Positions 19,147 through 28,115 are shown, numbered from the stretch's first letter. The stretch: DNA of 64,000 nt from Pedobacter sp. UBA5917 (GCF_002432345.1 NZ_DJDT01000151.1:1-64000); one strand, 5' to 3'. Made by a program: numbers and translations. The notes: a model not told the origin generated them from the sequence alone.

Positions 19147-21360
19147 ATGCATTTACCTGATTTAATTGCCGATTTAGGCTTGATCCTTGCTGCCGCAGGA
19201 ATAACCACACTTATATTTAAAAGAATTAAACAGCCCCTTGTTTTGGGCTATATACTTGCCGGGCTACTGGTTGGTTCGCACCTCGATTTTTTTCCGTCTG
19301 TTACCGATACCAAAAGCATCAACATCTGGGGCGAAATAGGCGTAATTTTCCTTTTGTTTAGCCTGGGTTTAGAATTCAGTTTCAAAAAACTGGTTAAGGT
19401 AGGCGGTTCTGCCTCCATCACCGCCATTGTTAAGGTCCTATTTATCATTTTGGCCGGCTACCTGGTAGGTAAGGCAATGGGCTGGAAAGATATGGATAGC
19501 CTGTTTTTAGGTGGAATTTTATCCATTTCATCAACCATGATTACCATAAAGGCTTTCGAAGAATTGGGCTTAAAACATAAAAAATTCGCCGGCCTGGTAT
19601 TTGGTGTTTTAATTGTAGAAGATCTGGTTGCCATCTTACTCCTGGTACTGTTCTCTACACTAGCGGTAAGTCAGCAATCAGCCGGAACAGAAATGCTTTA
19701 TTCTATTTTAAAACTGGCTTTCTTTCTGGTATTATGGTTTTTGGGCGGAATATTCGTGGTACCGTCGTTTCTTAAAGCCACCAAAAAGTTAATGAACGAC
19801 GAAACCATGTTAGTGGTATCGCTGGCTTTATGTTTGGTGATGGTTTTACTGGCCGATAAGGTTGGCTTCTCTCCTGCTTTGGGTGCATTTATTATGGGTT
19901 CTATTTTGGCCGAAACCACACAGGCCGAAAGGATCGAGCATTTAACCAAATCGGTAAAAGATTTATTTGCAGCCGTATTTTTTGTTTCGGTGGGCATGCT
20001 TATCGATCCATCCATGCTGGTTAAATATGCTGTACCTATTTTAGTAGCAACAGTGGTTATTATTTTCGGAAAAATTCTCTTTACCATTTTAGGTGCTTTA
20101 CTTTCCGGCCAGCCATTAAAAACCTCGGTACAATCTGGTATGAGTTTGGCCCAGATCGGTGAGTTTTCGTTCATTATAGCCTCTTTGGGCTTAACGTTAA
20201 AGGTAACCAGCGATTTCCTCTATCCCATTGCCGTAGCCGCAGCAGCAATTACCACTTTTACCACTCCTTATCTCATTAAATTATCAGAGCCTTTTTATCA
20301 ATATTTAAACCGTGTTTTACCTAAAAAATGGCTTGATGGGATCGAACGGTACAGTTCGAGTACCGAAGGCATTACCACCTTGAGCGATTGGAGGATTTTA
20401 TTACGTTCTTACATTTTTAATACCATTATCCATTCGGTAATTATCATTGCCATTATCTTTTTGGCTTATCGTTATGTCCAGCCCTTTATTGTGAGTAATA
20501 TTGCCAATAGTTTAACTTCCATTATCATCAGTGTAGTGGTATCGTTTATATTAATGTCGCCATTTTTATGGGCATTATCCATCCGGAGGATCCAGCGCAC
20601 GGCATATTCACATCTTTGGCTGAATAAAAAATATACACGCGGTCCTTTAATTGCGATCGAATTTTTCAGGGTTGCATTGGGAATTTTCTTTGTAGGTTTT
20701 TTGATGTACGAGTTTTTCGACACCTGGGTTGCCGCGGTAATTGCACTTGGATTGATTATCCTTGGTATGGTGATCTTCTCCAGAAAACTTCAGTCATTTT
20801 ACGATAAACTCGAAAGGCGTTTCATGCTGAATTTAAATGCACGCGAAAACCAAAAACCTGATATTTTACCTTGGGATACCCATTTAACCGAATTGAAAGT
20901 TTCGCCCGAATCGGAAGTGGTTGGGAAAACACTCACCGAGTTGATGATCAGGGAAAAATATGGCGTAAATATCGCCCTGATTGAGCGTGGAAGAAATAAT
21001 ATACCAACTCCTGGGCGGGACGAAAGGCTCTATCCCAACGATAAATTATTGCTGATAGGTGCCGACGACCAGTTAGCAGCTGTTAAAGCACTTCTGGAAA
21101 TCGACACACCTGAAATTGCCGAAGAAGATAACTTCCCGAACAAGGAAATGACCTTACAAAAAGTGGTGGTTCATGCCGAATCGCCGGTTTACGGATTAAG
21201 CATCAGGAATGCCGGTATCCGCGAAAAAGCGCAGGCTTTGATTGTAGGCATTGAACGTGGTGCCGATAAGATATTAAATCCATCTTCCGACTTTGTTTTC
21301 GATACGGGTGATGTGATCTGGATCGTAGGGAATAATAAGAAGGTGAAGGAGGTTTTATAA
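19147..21360 (+). CDS. CPA2-family cation:proton antiporter with two RCK_C domains
   Basis: A 737-residue KefB/CvrA-type antiporter. The first ~380 residues form the Na+/H+ exchanger fold (PLVLGYILAGLLVGSH, GEIGVIFLLFSLGLEFSFKKL, GFSPALGAFIMGSILAET). A second hydrophobic block spans about 415-560. The C-terminus has two TrkA-C/RCK_C regulatory domains, at about 578-650 (LTELKVSPESEVVGKTLTEL) and 667-735 (MTLQKVVVHAESPVYG). No NAD-binding RCK_N (TrkA-N) domain is present, unlike KefB/KefC. Inference: K+ or Na+/H+ exchange in the inner membrane, gated by a small ligand through the RCK_C pair. Monocistronic, with repeat material immediately downstream. Confidence 0.88.
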   Translation: MHLPDLIADLGLILAAAGITTLIFKRIKQPLVLGYILAGLLVGSHLDFFPSVTDTKSINIWGEIGVIFLLFSLGLEFSFKKLVKVGGSASITAIVKVLFIILAGYLVGKAMGWKDMDSLFLGGILSISSTMITIKAFEELGLKHKKFAGLVFGVLIVEDLVAILLLVLFSTLAVSQQSAGTEMLYSILKLAFFLVLWFLGGIFVVPSFLKATKKLMNDETMLVVSLALCLVMVLLADKVGFSPALGAFIMGSILAETTQAERIEHLTKSVKDLFAAVFFVSVGMLIDPSMLVKYAVPILVATVVIIFGKILFTILGALLSGQPLKTSVQSGMSLAQIGEFSFIIASLGLTLKVTSDFLYPIAVAAAAITTFTTPYLIKLSEPFYQYLNRVLPKKWLDGIERYSSSTEGITTLSDWRILLRSYIFNTIIHSVIIIAIIFLAYRYVQPFIVSNIANSLTSIIISVVVSFILMSPFLWALSIRRIQRTAYSHLWLNKKYTRGPLIAIEFFRVALGIFFVGFLMYEFFDTWVAAVIALGLIILGMVIFSRKLQSFYDKLERRFMLNLNARENQKPDILPWDTHLTELKVSPESEVVGKTLTELMIREKYGVNIALIERGRNNIPTPGRDERLYPNDKLLLIGADDQLAAVKALLEIDTPEIAEEDNFPNKEMTLQKVVVHAESPVYGLSIRNAGIREKAQALIVGIERGADKILNPSSDFVFDTGDVIWIVGNNKKVKEVL

Positions 21361-21450
21361 AGACCGGGGTCGGAAGACCGAAGACGGAGGTTTGAATGCA
21401 TATTTGATATTTTTTTTCACTTCGGACCTCTGACTTCCGACTTCGGACCA
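21361..21450. repeat. Short repeat block of the GGTCGGAAG/CTTCGGACC type
   Basis: GGGGTCGGAAGACCGAAGACGG at 21366-21387 is roughly complementary to CTTCGGACCTCTGACTTCCGACTTCGGACC at 21420-21449, separated by an AT-rich stretch with a T8 run. It could fold as a hairpin after the antiporter gene. The CTTCGGAC unit is the one found inside ribF at 18117-18148. Confidence 0.65.
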
Positions 21451-21480
21451 AAAAACCTATATTCGTACATAACCTAACCT

Positions 21481-22515
21481 ATGAAAGTCGACAGAGAAAA
21501 GAGTGAATTTCTTGATGACATGATCGAGCAGTGGCAGAGCGATGGCATTATCAACGAAGAAACAGGAAATAAACTCCGTAAAAGTTACGAAGCAAAAAAT
21601 TTCGACTGGTTGCGCCTGGCGCAGTACGCTTTTTGGGTAGCGTTGGCCTGCGGTTTTATTGCTCTCGGTTCGTTACTGATTGATAATTCGATCTTAAACT
21701 ATTTAAAACGGGTATACAATACGCCAAATATCGTTATTGCCATTATTTCTGGAGGACTGGCAGGCTGGCTTTACATCCTGGGCTTTAGAAGAAAAAAGAA
21801 GCTCGCACATTTAAAATTCAGCAACGAGGCCATTGTTTTTTCGGCGATTTTATTAACGGCGAACGCCGTTGCTTATTTTGGAAAGGCATTTGATAATGGT
21901 ACAGGCAATTTCTCTATACTCATCCTTGCTTCGGTATTTATTTACGGTGCTTTAGGTTTTATTTTCAATTCGCGGTTAATCTGGATTTTTGCCCTAATCT
22001 CTTTAGGTGCATGGTTTGGTACCGAAACAGGCTATTTAAGCAGGTGGAATTATTATTTCCTGGGCATGAATTATCCTTTGCGTTTTGTGATTTTCGGCGC
22101 TTCGTTAACCTCGGCATCTTTTATCATGAAAGCTTTCCCCAAAACACAGCACTTTTTCCAGGTTACCTACATTGCGGGCATGGTTTATCTGTTTGTATCG
22201 CTATGGGCTTTATCGGTATTTGGCAACTTTGCCAGTTTGGAAGAATGGTATAGGGTTAGACAGTTAAGTTTATTTTACTGGGCCTTGATTTCGGCTACCA
22301 TCTGCGTTGCAAGCACTTTATTTGGCTTAAAATACCGCGACGATATTGCGAGAGAATTTGGCATTACATTTCTGTTTATCAACCTTTACACCCGCTATTT
22401 CGAATATTTCTGGGACAGCTGGCATAAAGCATTATTCTTTTCGGTACTGGCCGCATCTTTCTGGTTGATTGGTAGAAAGGCAGAAAAGATATGGAATGTG
22501 GAGTTTTTGAAATAG
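21481..22515 (+). CDS. DUF2157-like polytopic membrane protein
   Basis: A 344-residue protein with a soluble N-terminal ~45 residues (FLDDMIEQWQSDGIINEETGNKL), the start pattern of DUF2157-type proteins. It is followed by nine or ten membrane segments. Function of the family is unknown. A TATATTCG box at 21458-21465 (one mismatch to the -7 consensus) lies 15 bases before the start and may be its promoter. No functional residues can be pointed to. Confidence 0.7.
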   Translation: MKVDREKSEFLDDMIEQWQSDGIINEETGNKLRKSYEAKNFDWLRLAQYAFWVALACGFIALGSLLIDNSILNYLKRVYNTPNIVIAIISGGLAGWLYILGFRRKKKLAHLKFSNEAIVFSAILLTANAVAYFGKAFDNGTGNFSILILASVFIYGALGFIFNSRLIWIFALISLGAWFGTETGYLSRWNYYFLGMNYPLRFVIFGASLTSASFIMKAFPKTQHFFQVTYIAGMVYLFVSLWALSVFGNFASLEEWYRVRQLSLFYWALISATICVASTLFGLKYRDDIAREFGITFLFINLYTRYFEYFWDSWHKALFFSVLAASFWLIGRKAEKIWNVEFLK

Positions 22516-22521
22516 GCTATC

Positions 22522-22629
22522 CGTCATTTCGAGCGGAGTGCAGCGTAGTCGAGAACCCGAAGGCTCAGCGAAGCTAAATCTAACTCGAGATAGATCTCTC
22601 CATTCCATTGCATTCCAGTCGAGATGACG
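22522..22629. repeat. Dispersed palindromic repeat R5
   Basis: It begins CGTCATTTCGAGCGGAGTGC and ends CATTCCAGTCGAGATGACG, with inverted imperfect arms and a central CTCAGCGAAGC/AGATAGATCT segment. A half copy (GTCATCCTGAGCAGA) follows at 22646-22660. Same family as R1, R3 and R10. Confidence 0.85.
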
Positions 22630-22677
22630 ACCGTTTTATTAAGTTGTCATCCTGAGCAGATTTAGTAATTAATTCAA

Positions 22678-23100
22678 ATGAAAATATATCAACAGGCATT
22701 AACACTTAGAGAAAGAAGAAGGGGTTTCCACATCATTACCGATGAGGTTGAAGATGCCCTACCCCAGCTGGATGAGATCAATATTGGTATTTGCCAGGTT
22801 TTTATACAGCATACTTCTGCTTCACTCACCATCAACGAAAATGCAGACCCTACTGTACGCATGGATTTTGAAATGTTCTTTAATAAAACTGTTAAGGAAA
22901 ATGATCCCGATTATGAACATGATTATGAAGGATCGGATGATATGCCTGCCCATTTAAAAGCTGCGCTTTTAGGCAGTTCGGTAACCATTCCGATCAGAAA
23001 TGGTAGGCTGGTACTTGGTACCTGGCAGGGCATTTACCTTTGTGAGCACCGTAACCGCGGCGGACAAAGGCGATTGATCATCACTGCCTGGGGAGAATAA
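22678..23100 (+). CDS. yjbQ: YjbQ / UPF0047 family protein
   Basis: A 140-residue protein of the small UPF0047 family. The signature residues are visible: FIQHTSASLTINENADPTVR (about 42-61), the DMPAHLKAALLGSS loop, and the closing LGTWQGIYLCEHRNRGGQRR. Members form trimers with a His-containing metal site and can complement thiamine-phosphate synthase weakly, but the true role is unclear. Its TAA is immediately followed by the complement of the stop codon of the BrkB gene on the other strand, with no space for a terminator between them. Confidence 0.9.
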   Translation: MKIYQQALTLRERRRGFHIITDEVEDALPQLDEINIGICQVFIQHTSASLTINENADPTVRMDFEMFFNKTVKENDPDYEHDYEGSDDMPAHLKAALLGSSVTIPIRNGRLVLGTWQGIYLCEHRNRGGQRRLIITAWGE

Positions 23101-24072
23101 CTATGCTTTTTTCACTTCCTCTTTAATTTCAGGATGATTATCCTGAATAGATTTACCTTCTGTTTCTACCTCTATTTCTTTAGTGGTAACCGCATAATGC
23201 GAAGGATAGATTTCCGAACCGAAGGCTACGGCATAAGCCTTGGTAAACTCGGCACCAAAATATAAAATGATAGAAGAATAGTAGGTCCAGAGCAATACCA
23301 CTACCAGTGAGCCGGTTGCACCATAAGTACCACCAACATTACTTTGCCCGATATAAATGGAAATGGCAAATTTGCCGATCATAAAAAGCACTGCTGTTAC
23401 AACTGCGCCGGCAATTACATCGCGCCATTTGATAATCGCATCGGGCAATACCTTAAATATCACCCCAAATATTAAAGAGATCACAGCAAGCGTAACGAGT
23501 TGGTTCAATACATAAAATACAATAACCGATACCTCAGCAAACCTGACCTGTAAACGATTGCTGAATGCATCCAATACCGATGTTACCGCAAGTGATACCA
23601 ACAATACAAAACCAAGACTTATAATCACCGAGAACGATAAAAAACGGTTCTGCAGCAATTTTACCCAACCCCGTTTAGGTTTTGGTTTTAAACCCCAGAT
23701 GGTATTGATAGAATCCTGTATATCGCCGAAAACTGTGGTAGCACCGAGTAACAGTGTAAAAATCCCGATAATCAATGCAATGGTGCTTTTTCCATCCAGG
23801 TAGGCATTTTTAATTAGCTGTTGTAGAGAAGTGGCCGATTCTCTGCCTAAAAAGCCTTCCAACTGTGCATAAACCTGTCCTTCGGCAATTTCCCGGCCCA
23901 AAAATATCCCGCACAAAGAAATAATTACCACCAGTAAAGGTGCCATCGAAAAAACAGTATAGTAGGCTAGCGAACCGCTTAGCTTGGTTACCTTATGATC
24001 GTTAAAACCGGTAAACGATGCCTTTAAAACGCCCCAGATTCCTTTTAAAGTGATTTTGTTCTTTGCTGCCAT
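23101..24072 (-). CDS. YihY/BrkB-family membrane protein
   Basis: A 323-residue inner-membrane protein with six membrane segments. Family signatures are LSGSLAYYTVFSMAPLLVVI (about 27-46), the FGDIQDSINTIWGLKPKPKRGW loop, and GGTYGATGSLVVVLLWTYYSSIILYFGAEF (about 242-271). The last ~40 residues are a charged Glu/Lys-rich cytoplasmic tail. The family was once annotated as ribonuclease BN in error. Its role is unknown, with links to envelope integrity or transport. It ends head-on against yjbQ. Confidence 0.88.
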   Translation of the reverse strand: MAAKNKITLKGIWGVLKASFTGFNDHKVTKLSGSLAYYTVFSMAPLLVVIISLCGIFLGREIAEGQVYAQLEGFLGRESATSLQQLIKNAYLDGKSTIALIIGIFTLLLGATTVFGDIQDSINTIWGLKPKPKRGWVKLLQNRFLSFSVIISLGFVLLVSLAVTSVLDAFSNRLQVRFAEVSVIVFYVLNQLVTLAVISLIFGVIFKVLPDAIIKWRDVIAGAVVTAVLFMIGKFAISIYIGQSNVGGTYGATGSLVVVLLWTYYSSIILYFGAEFTKAYAVAFGSEIYPSHYAVTTKEIEVETEGKSIQDNHPEIKEEVKKA

Positions 24073-24151
24073 AATAAACGGATTAGGTGATACCCTTTAA
24101 ATTAAACCGCCCATTTTTTGAATTGTTTTTTCATTATACAACAATAACCAC

Positions 24152-24180
24152 AAAAAAAGCCCCGGTAAAACCGGAGCTTT
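24152..24180 (-). terminator. Terminator of the alpha/beta hydrolase gene
   Basis: AAAGCCCCGGT and ACCGGAGCTTT form an 11-bp stem with one C-A mismatch and an AAA loop. On the minus strand it runs into seven T residues. It lies 27 bases after the stop codon at 24208. Confidence 0.75.
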
Positions 24181-24207
24181 CAATATTAGAATATGATTGA
24201 TGATGCC

Positions 24208-25527
24208 TTATTTTGTTTTGATCCAGGTAACAAGATCATTCACCAGAACATCCGAAACGCTTGCTGCAGCCTGGTACTGTGCCATGGTTCCTTTTCCTGT
24301 TTGCGGACTTAATAAATGGTTTAATTCCGGATAGAATTTAAGGGTAACGTTTTTCTTTTTGTTTAAAGCTTCATCCCATAAATCGAAATCGGTTTTGCCA
24401 ACCTGAAAGTCGTTTCCGCCCTGTAAAACATAAATTCTTTGTTTTGATAAGGTTTTTGCTACCGCAACCTGATCATAACTGTTTAAATCGGCCCAATATT
24501 TTGCAGGCAAACCTAATATTACCGAGTCAGGCTTTATCGTTGTTCCCAGCGAAGAAATCCTACTTTTATCGATTTCTGCCATTGCATTGGCCAACTGTTG
24601 CTTAAATACAGCCGATGTATCATTGGCCTGCTCGAACATAAATTTATTCTGATCAACAATAAGATCCGTCAGTTTTCTTGCAGGAGCTGCAGCTAAAATT
24701 ATCCCTGCTAAATCAGGAGAAAGTGTTGCCATTTTTGGAGCAAGCATGCCACCCAGGCTATGGCCGAATACATAAATATTTTTCGGATCGGCCCCTACTG
24801 CAGTTTTTGCAGCAGCAATTGCGGCGGTTTCATCGTCCAAAACCTCTTCTTTTACAGTGTATGGTCCGGCAAATTCGTTCGCATAAATAAGTGTTCTTTT
24901 AACATAACGTACAGAACCTATTCCTTTAGAAGCCAATCCGCCTGCCAGATCTTTAAAAGGCTTGTTGGCACCAACGGTTTCATCCATATCGCCAGGTCCT
25001 GAACCATGTACAAAAACCACCATTGGGAAATTCTTAACATTTTTGGGTATGGTGATAATGGCTGCCAACTGTTTTCCCGGAGGACCGATATAGGTCGATT
25101 TTTCAGTATACAAAGCTGTATCTACATATATTGGCTTTAAATAGGTGGTTATTTTTTTCGAAGGTGCAAGAAAAATTCCCACAATCTTCTGCGTTTTGTT
25201 AAAACCTACAATAAAATTCTGGTCGCCATTGGCAAATTTGCCTTCAACGGTTACGGCAAAAAATGCGCCCTCAGCTTTACTCTGAATGGCATCGAAAGAT
25301 TCGGCTTTCCCAAATTTGGAACCGATATCACTCCAAAGTTTTTTTAGGCTTTCCTGCGGTAATTTGGTTTTTAGGGTATCGTCAAAAAATGCATGTGCAT
25401 CGGCAAACTTTTCTTCCTGTAATAATTTAAAAAAATCGTTTGCACTGTTAAACAGCTGGATCACATTTTGGGAAAATGCCGAAGTGGTAAATAATAAAGC
25501 GATTATGAACAAAAGGCTCTTTTTCAT
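24208..25527 (-). CDS. Secreted alpha/beta hydrolase with DUF3887 N-terminus
   Basis: A 439-residue exported protein (signal peptide to about residue 20, SAFSQ). Residues 22-120 form a DUF3887-type domain, and 140-437 an alpha/beta hydrolase. The oxyanion region is HGSGPGD at 174-180, the nucleophile elbow is GHSLGG with Ser257, and a late PELNHLL carries the likely catalytic His. Similar proteins hydrolyse peptide, ester or lactone bonds outside the cytoplasm; the substrate is unknown. Monocistronic, with its own terminator at 24152. Confidence 0.85.
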   Translation of the reverse strand: MKKSLLFIIALLFTTSAFSQNVIQLFNSANDFFKLLQEEKFADAHAFFDDTLKTKLPQESLKKLWSDIGSKFGKAESFDAIQSKAEGAFFAVTVEGKFANGDQNFIVGFNKTQKIVGIFLAPSKKITTYLKPIYVDTALYTEKSTYIGPPGKQLAAIITIPKNVKNFPMVVFVHGSGPGDMDETVGANKPFKDLAGGLASKGIGSVRYVKRTLIYANEFAGPYTVKEEVLDDETAAIAAAKTAVGADPKNIYVFGHSLGGMLAPKMATLSPDLAGIILAAAPARKLTDLIVDQNKFMFEQANDTSAVFKQQLANAMAEIDKSRISSLGTTIKPDSVILGLPAKYWADLNSYDQVAVAKTLSKQRIYVLQGGNDFQVGKTDFDLWDEALNKKKNVTLKFYPELNHLLSPQTGKGTMAQYQAAASVSDVLVNDLVTWIKTK

Positions 25528-25675
25528 TCGTATAAATTGTTTTTAGGGATCGTGGAGCAGCCATGATTTAAACTGAAAATCAAAACGGTTCCACAGTTGT
25601 GTTTGGTTGTTTACAATACCCAAAGTTAACAATATTTGACTCTGAAAAGCCTTTATTAAAACTAATTATTTAGTT

Positions 25676-26053
25676 TTAACTATTTTTAACATTTGCCCCT
25701 AATTTTTTCCATAAAACATATGGAATAAACATAATACATAATGCAACAAGTGGTGGGATTAACAGCGATATGCCATCGCCAATAAATGCCCTGGAGGCAA
25801 ATGCCCCGATAAAATTGATGGCAAAACCTGCATAGGCCCATTCTTTAATGGTGGTATATTTATTCTGGAGGATTGATATTGCGCCCAACAGTTTGGCAAT
25901 ACCAACAATAATGAGCAGGTACATGGGGTAACCAAGGTGTTTAAGCACTTCTTTACCAGCTTCCTGCTGTGTTACCCCACCAAAGCCGTCCATTATCATC
26001 ATTAATGCGAAAATAATGGTCGCAATCCAATACCAGGTTTTTAATTTTTTCAT
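25676..26053 (-). CDS. DoxX-like membrane protein
   Basis: A 125-residue protein with four predicted membrane helices. The pattern MKKLKTWYWIATIIFALMM... followed by EVLKHLGYPMYLLIIVGIAKLLGA is that of the DoxX-like (DoxX_2) family. These are small redox-linked or transport-related membrane proteins of uncertain role. It starts two bases after the stop of the VOC-family gene, so the two form an operon, divergent from the GlxA-type regulator. Confidence 0.8.
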   Translation of the reverse strand: MKKLKTWYWIATIIFALMMIMDGFGGVTQQEAGKEVLKHLGYPMYLLIIVGIAKLLGAISILQNKYTTIKEWAYAGFAINFIGAFASRAFIGDGISLLIPPLVALCIMFIPYVLWKKLGANVKNS

Positions 26054-26055
26054 GT

Positions 26056-26469
26056 TTATCTGTTTTTATCGTAATTAATTAACCAATTGTTGCCGAAACG
26101 ATCTGTTAAATCGCCAAAAAGCGCCCCCCAGAAAGTTTCCTGTAAAGGATGGGATGCCCTCCCTCCCGCTGAGAGTTTATCATAATACGCTTTTGCTTCT
26201 TCTTCCGAATTGCAGTTGAGCATCATGGATATGGAGTTGCCTTTAACTAGTCCCCGTTCTTCCACCATATCGGTACCCATAATTACCAGTTCATCTTTAG
26301 CTAATACAGCATGCATAATGCTCCGCTTCATATTCACAGGGATTTTATCTGCAGCTACGGATTCTCCAATGGTTTCGAGGGTTAACTCTCCGCCCAGGCA
26401 ATCTCTATAAAAAGTCATTGCTTCGCGACAGTTGCCATTAAACGTGAGATATGAATTTATACTTGCCAT
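26056..26469 (-). CDS. VOC-family (PhnB/glyoxalase-like) protein
   Basis: A 137-residue single-chain VOC fold protein. Markers are the opening SYLTFNGNCREAMTFYRDCLGGELTLETIGE and the closing FWGALFGDLTDRFGNNWLINYD, typical of the PhnB-like group once annotated as 3-demethylubiquinone methyltransferase. No clear metal-ligand set can be assigned, so its catalytic status is open. It is followed after two bases by the DoxX-like gene. A TATGTTTG box on the minus strand (26545-26552) gives a promoter. Its divergent neighbour is a transcription regulator that may control it. Confidence 0.88.
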   Translation of the reverse strand: MASINSYLTFNGNCREAMTFYRDCLGGELTLETIGESVAADKIPVNMKRSIMHAVLAKDELVIMGTDMVEERGLVKGNSISMMLNCNSEEEAKAYYDKLSAGGRASHPLQETFWGALFGDLTDRFGNNWLINYDKNR

Positions 26470-26544
26470 TTGATCCTATTTTTGATGCCCCTCAGCACAT
26501 CGGTTTCCACTATTATACATTTTGGCATCAGCCTTTTAACATCA

Positions 26545-26552
26545 CAAACATA
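26545..26552 (-). promoter_or_regulatory. -7 box of the VOC-DoxX operon
   Basis: On the minus strand this is TATGTTTG, an exact match to TAnnTTTG. The start codon is about 76 bases downstream. The -33 position is weak. Confidence 0.45.
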
Positions 26553-26600
26553 CGTGGGGATTGCAAAAAGCTAAATATGTAGAAACGTCAATTGCAGGGG

Positions 26601-26631
26601 TTGTTTACGACAAATAGCCTCACTATATTTG
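26601..26631 (+). promoter_or_regulatory. Promoter of the GlxA-type regulator (leaderless)
   Basis: TTG (26601-26603) and TATATTTG (26624-26631, exact -7 consensus) are 20 nt apart. The start codon at 26636 lies only 4 bases after the -7 box, where transcription should begin, so the mRNA should be leaderless. Confidence 0.6.
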
Positions 26632-26635
26632 AGAT

Positions 26636-27622
26636 ATGAAACATGTATCTATCTTAATTCCAGAGACTGCCGTGATTGAGGCCATAGCAGATCCCCGTTA
26701 TTTATTTACGGCTGTTAATGAATTTTTACAGGCATCGGGCAAGCTACCGCTATTTAAAGTTGAGCTGGTTGGAATGACGAAAGAGGTAAAATTAAACAAT
26801 AGCCTCTTTTCAGTGCATGCTGATAAATTGCTGCATGAGGTGGAACATACCGACCTTATTTTTGTGCCTGCTATAAGTGGTAACGTTGGTTATGCCATGG
26901 AAGCCAATGAAGAGCTGATCCCATGGATTGTAAAACAGCATGCGAAAGGTGCAGAAGTGGCCTCACTTTGTTTGGGCGCCTTTTTATTGGCTGCTACAGG
27001 CTTGTTAAATGGGCGGAAATGTTCAACACACTGGTTATTTGCCAATCAGTTTAGGGAAATGTATCCAGATGTGGAATTGGTTGATGGCAGTATCATTACC
27101 GATGCACAGGGCTTATATTCGAGCGGTGGAGCAAATTCGTACTGGAACCTGCTTTTATACCTGGTAGAGAAGTATACCGATCGTGATACGGCCATTTTAG
27201 CGGCAAAATATTTCGCTATTGATATAGATCGCGAAAGTCAACTTGCTTTTATGATGTTTCAGGGGCAAAAGGGACACGAGGATGCGAAGATTAAAAAAGC
27301 ACAGGAATTTATAGATGGAAACTATCAGGAAAGGATTACAGTAGATCAACTGGCAGATATGCTGGCTTTGGGTAGAAGAAGTTTTGAGCGCAGATTTAAA
27401 AGTGCCACCAAAAATACAGTGATCGAATACATTCAAAGGGTTAAAATTGAAGCGGCAAAACGGAGTTTCGAATCGAGCAGGAAAAATATTACCGAAGTGA
27501 TGTTCGATGTGGGTTATACGGATACCAAATCATTCAGGGATGTTTTCAAAAAAATAACAGGTTTAACACCGATCGAGTACCGGAATAAATACCATAAAGC
27601 AGCACCGATTTTACAGGCTTAG
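26636..27622 (+). CDS. GlxA-family AraC-type transcription regulator
   Basis: A 328-residue regulator in two parts. The N-terminal DJ-1/PfpI-like domain (about 1-190) carries VASLCLGAFLLAATGLLNGR with the elbow Cys and a CSTHW segment. The C-terminal AraC/XylS double helix-turn-helix (about 220-318) carries VDQLADMLALGRRSFERRFK and the conserved GYTDTKSFRDVFKKITGLTPIEYR. It is divergent from the VOC-DoxX operon and probably controls that pair. The ligand is unknown. It is followed 10 bases after its stop by copy A of the terminator-tailed repeat, which can act as its terminator. Confidence 0.9.
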   Translation: MKHVSILIPETAVIEAIADPRYLFTAVNEFLQASGKLPLFKVELVGMTKEVKLNNSLFSVHADKLLHEVEHTDLIFVPAISGNVGYAMEANEELIPWIVKQHAKGAEVASLCLGAFLLAATGLLNGRKCSTHWLFANQFREMYPDVELVDGSIITDAQGLYSSGGANSYWNLLLYLVEKYTDRDTAILAAKYFAIDIDRESQLAFMMFQGQKGHEDAKIKKAQEFIDGNYQERITVDQLADMLALGRRSFERRFKSATKNTVIEYIQRVKIEAAKRSFESSRKNITEVMFDVGYTDTKSFRDVFKKITGLTPIEYRNKYHKAAPILQA

Positions 27623-27632
27623 TAAAAAATAT

Positions 27633-27737
27633 TAAGCTCTACACAATATATTCTGTTTACAGCGTTTATGTATGTGAGAGCGTTAATTTAGATGACGGGG
27701 ATACTGCCTTAATGGTGGAATCCCCGTTCCTTTTTTA
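27633..27737 (+). repeat. Terminator-tailed ~100-nt repeat, copy A (candidate ncRNA)
   Basis: First of four copies in the window. It contains the shared core AGCGTTTATGTATGTGAGAG and then GCGTTAATTTAGATGA. Stem arms are ACGGGGAT (27695-27702) and ATCCCCGT (27720-27727), followed by TCCTTTTTT. It begins 10 bases after the glxA-type stop and could end that transcript. Confidence 0.85.
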
Positions 27738-27765
27738 GGTATATCTCAATTGTTAATACCAGAGT

Positions 27766-27830
27766 CGTCACCCTGAATTCATTTCAGGGTCTATCTGCAT
27801 GAAAGATGCTGAAATAAATTCAGCATGACG
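27766..27830. repeat. Dispersed palindromic repeat R6
   Basis: CGTCA-CCCTGAA-TTCAT-TTCAGGG followed by GCTGAA-ATAAA-TTCAGC and TGACG: two small perfect hairpins enclosed by complementary CGTCA/TGACG ends. It lies between copies A and B of the terminator-tailed repeat. Confidence 0.85.
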
Positions 27831-27927
27831 ATCGTACATGAAAAAGGAACTAAATAATCAATCCCGCATTTTTAGGTACATTTTGTTAAACATATTCTAC
27901 ACTAACAAAAAACATTGTAATAAATTT

Positions 27928-28031
27928 TAAGCTCAACACAATATATTCCGTTTATAGCGTTTATGTATGTGAGAGCGTTAATTTAGATGACGGGGATACT
28001 GCCTAAGGGTGGAATCCCCGTTTCTTTTTTA
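27928..28031 (+). repeat. Terminator-tailed ~100-nt repeat, copy B (candidate ncRNA)
   Basis: Nearly identical to copy A over its whole length. Stem arms ACGGGGAT (27990-27997) and ATCCCCGT (28014-28021) are followed by TTCTTTTTT. No gene is directly upstream: about 100 bases of non-coding sequence precede it, so it is not simply the terminator of a coding gene. The stretch 28037-28110 after it holds a further imperfect palindrome (GCATGG...CCATGC). Confidence 0.85.
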
Positions 28032-28115
28032 GCACGGGGCAGCGTGCAAAGTGCATGGCTCAAAGCCTGAAGGCATACGGAGCTCCATGCTCAATACCCT
28101 ATGCCAGTATGCACA

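Noticed and set aside
19698..20174. 158-codon minus-strand frame
   Set aside because: Antisense to the membrane part of the antiporter gene, which has clear family motifs in the plus strand.
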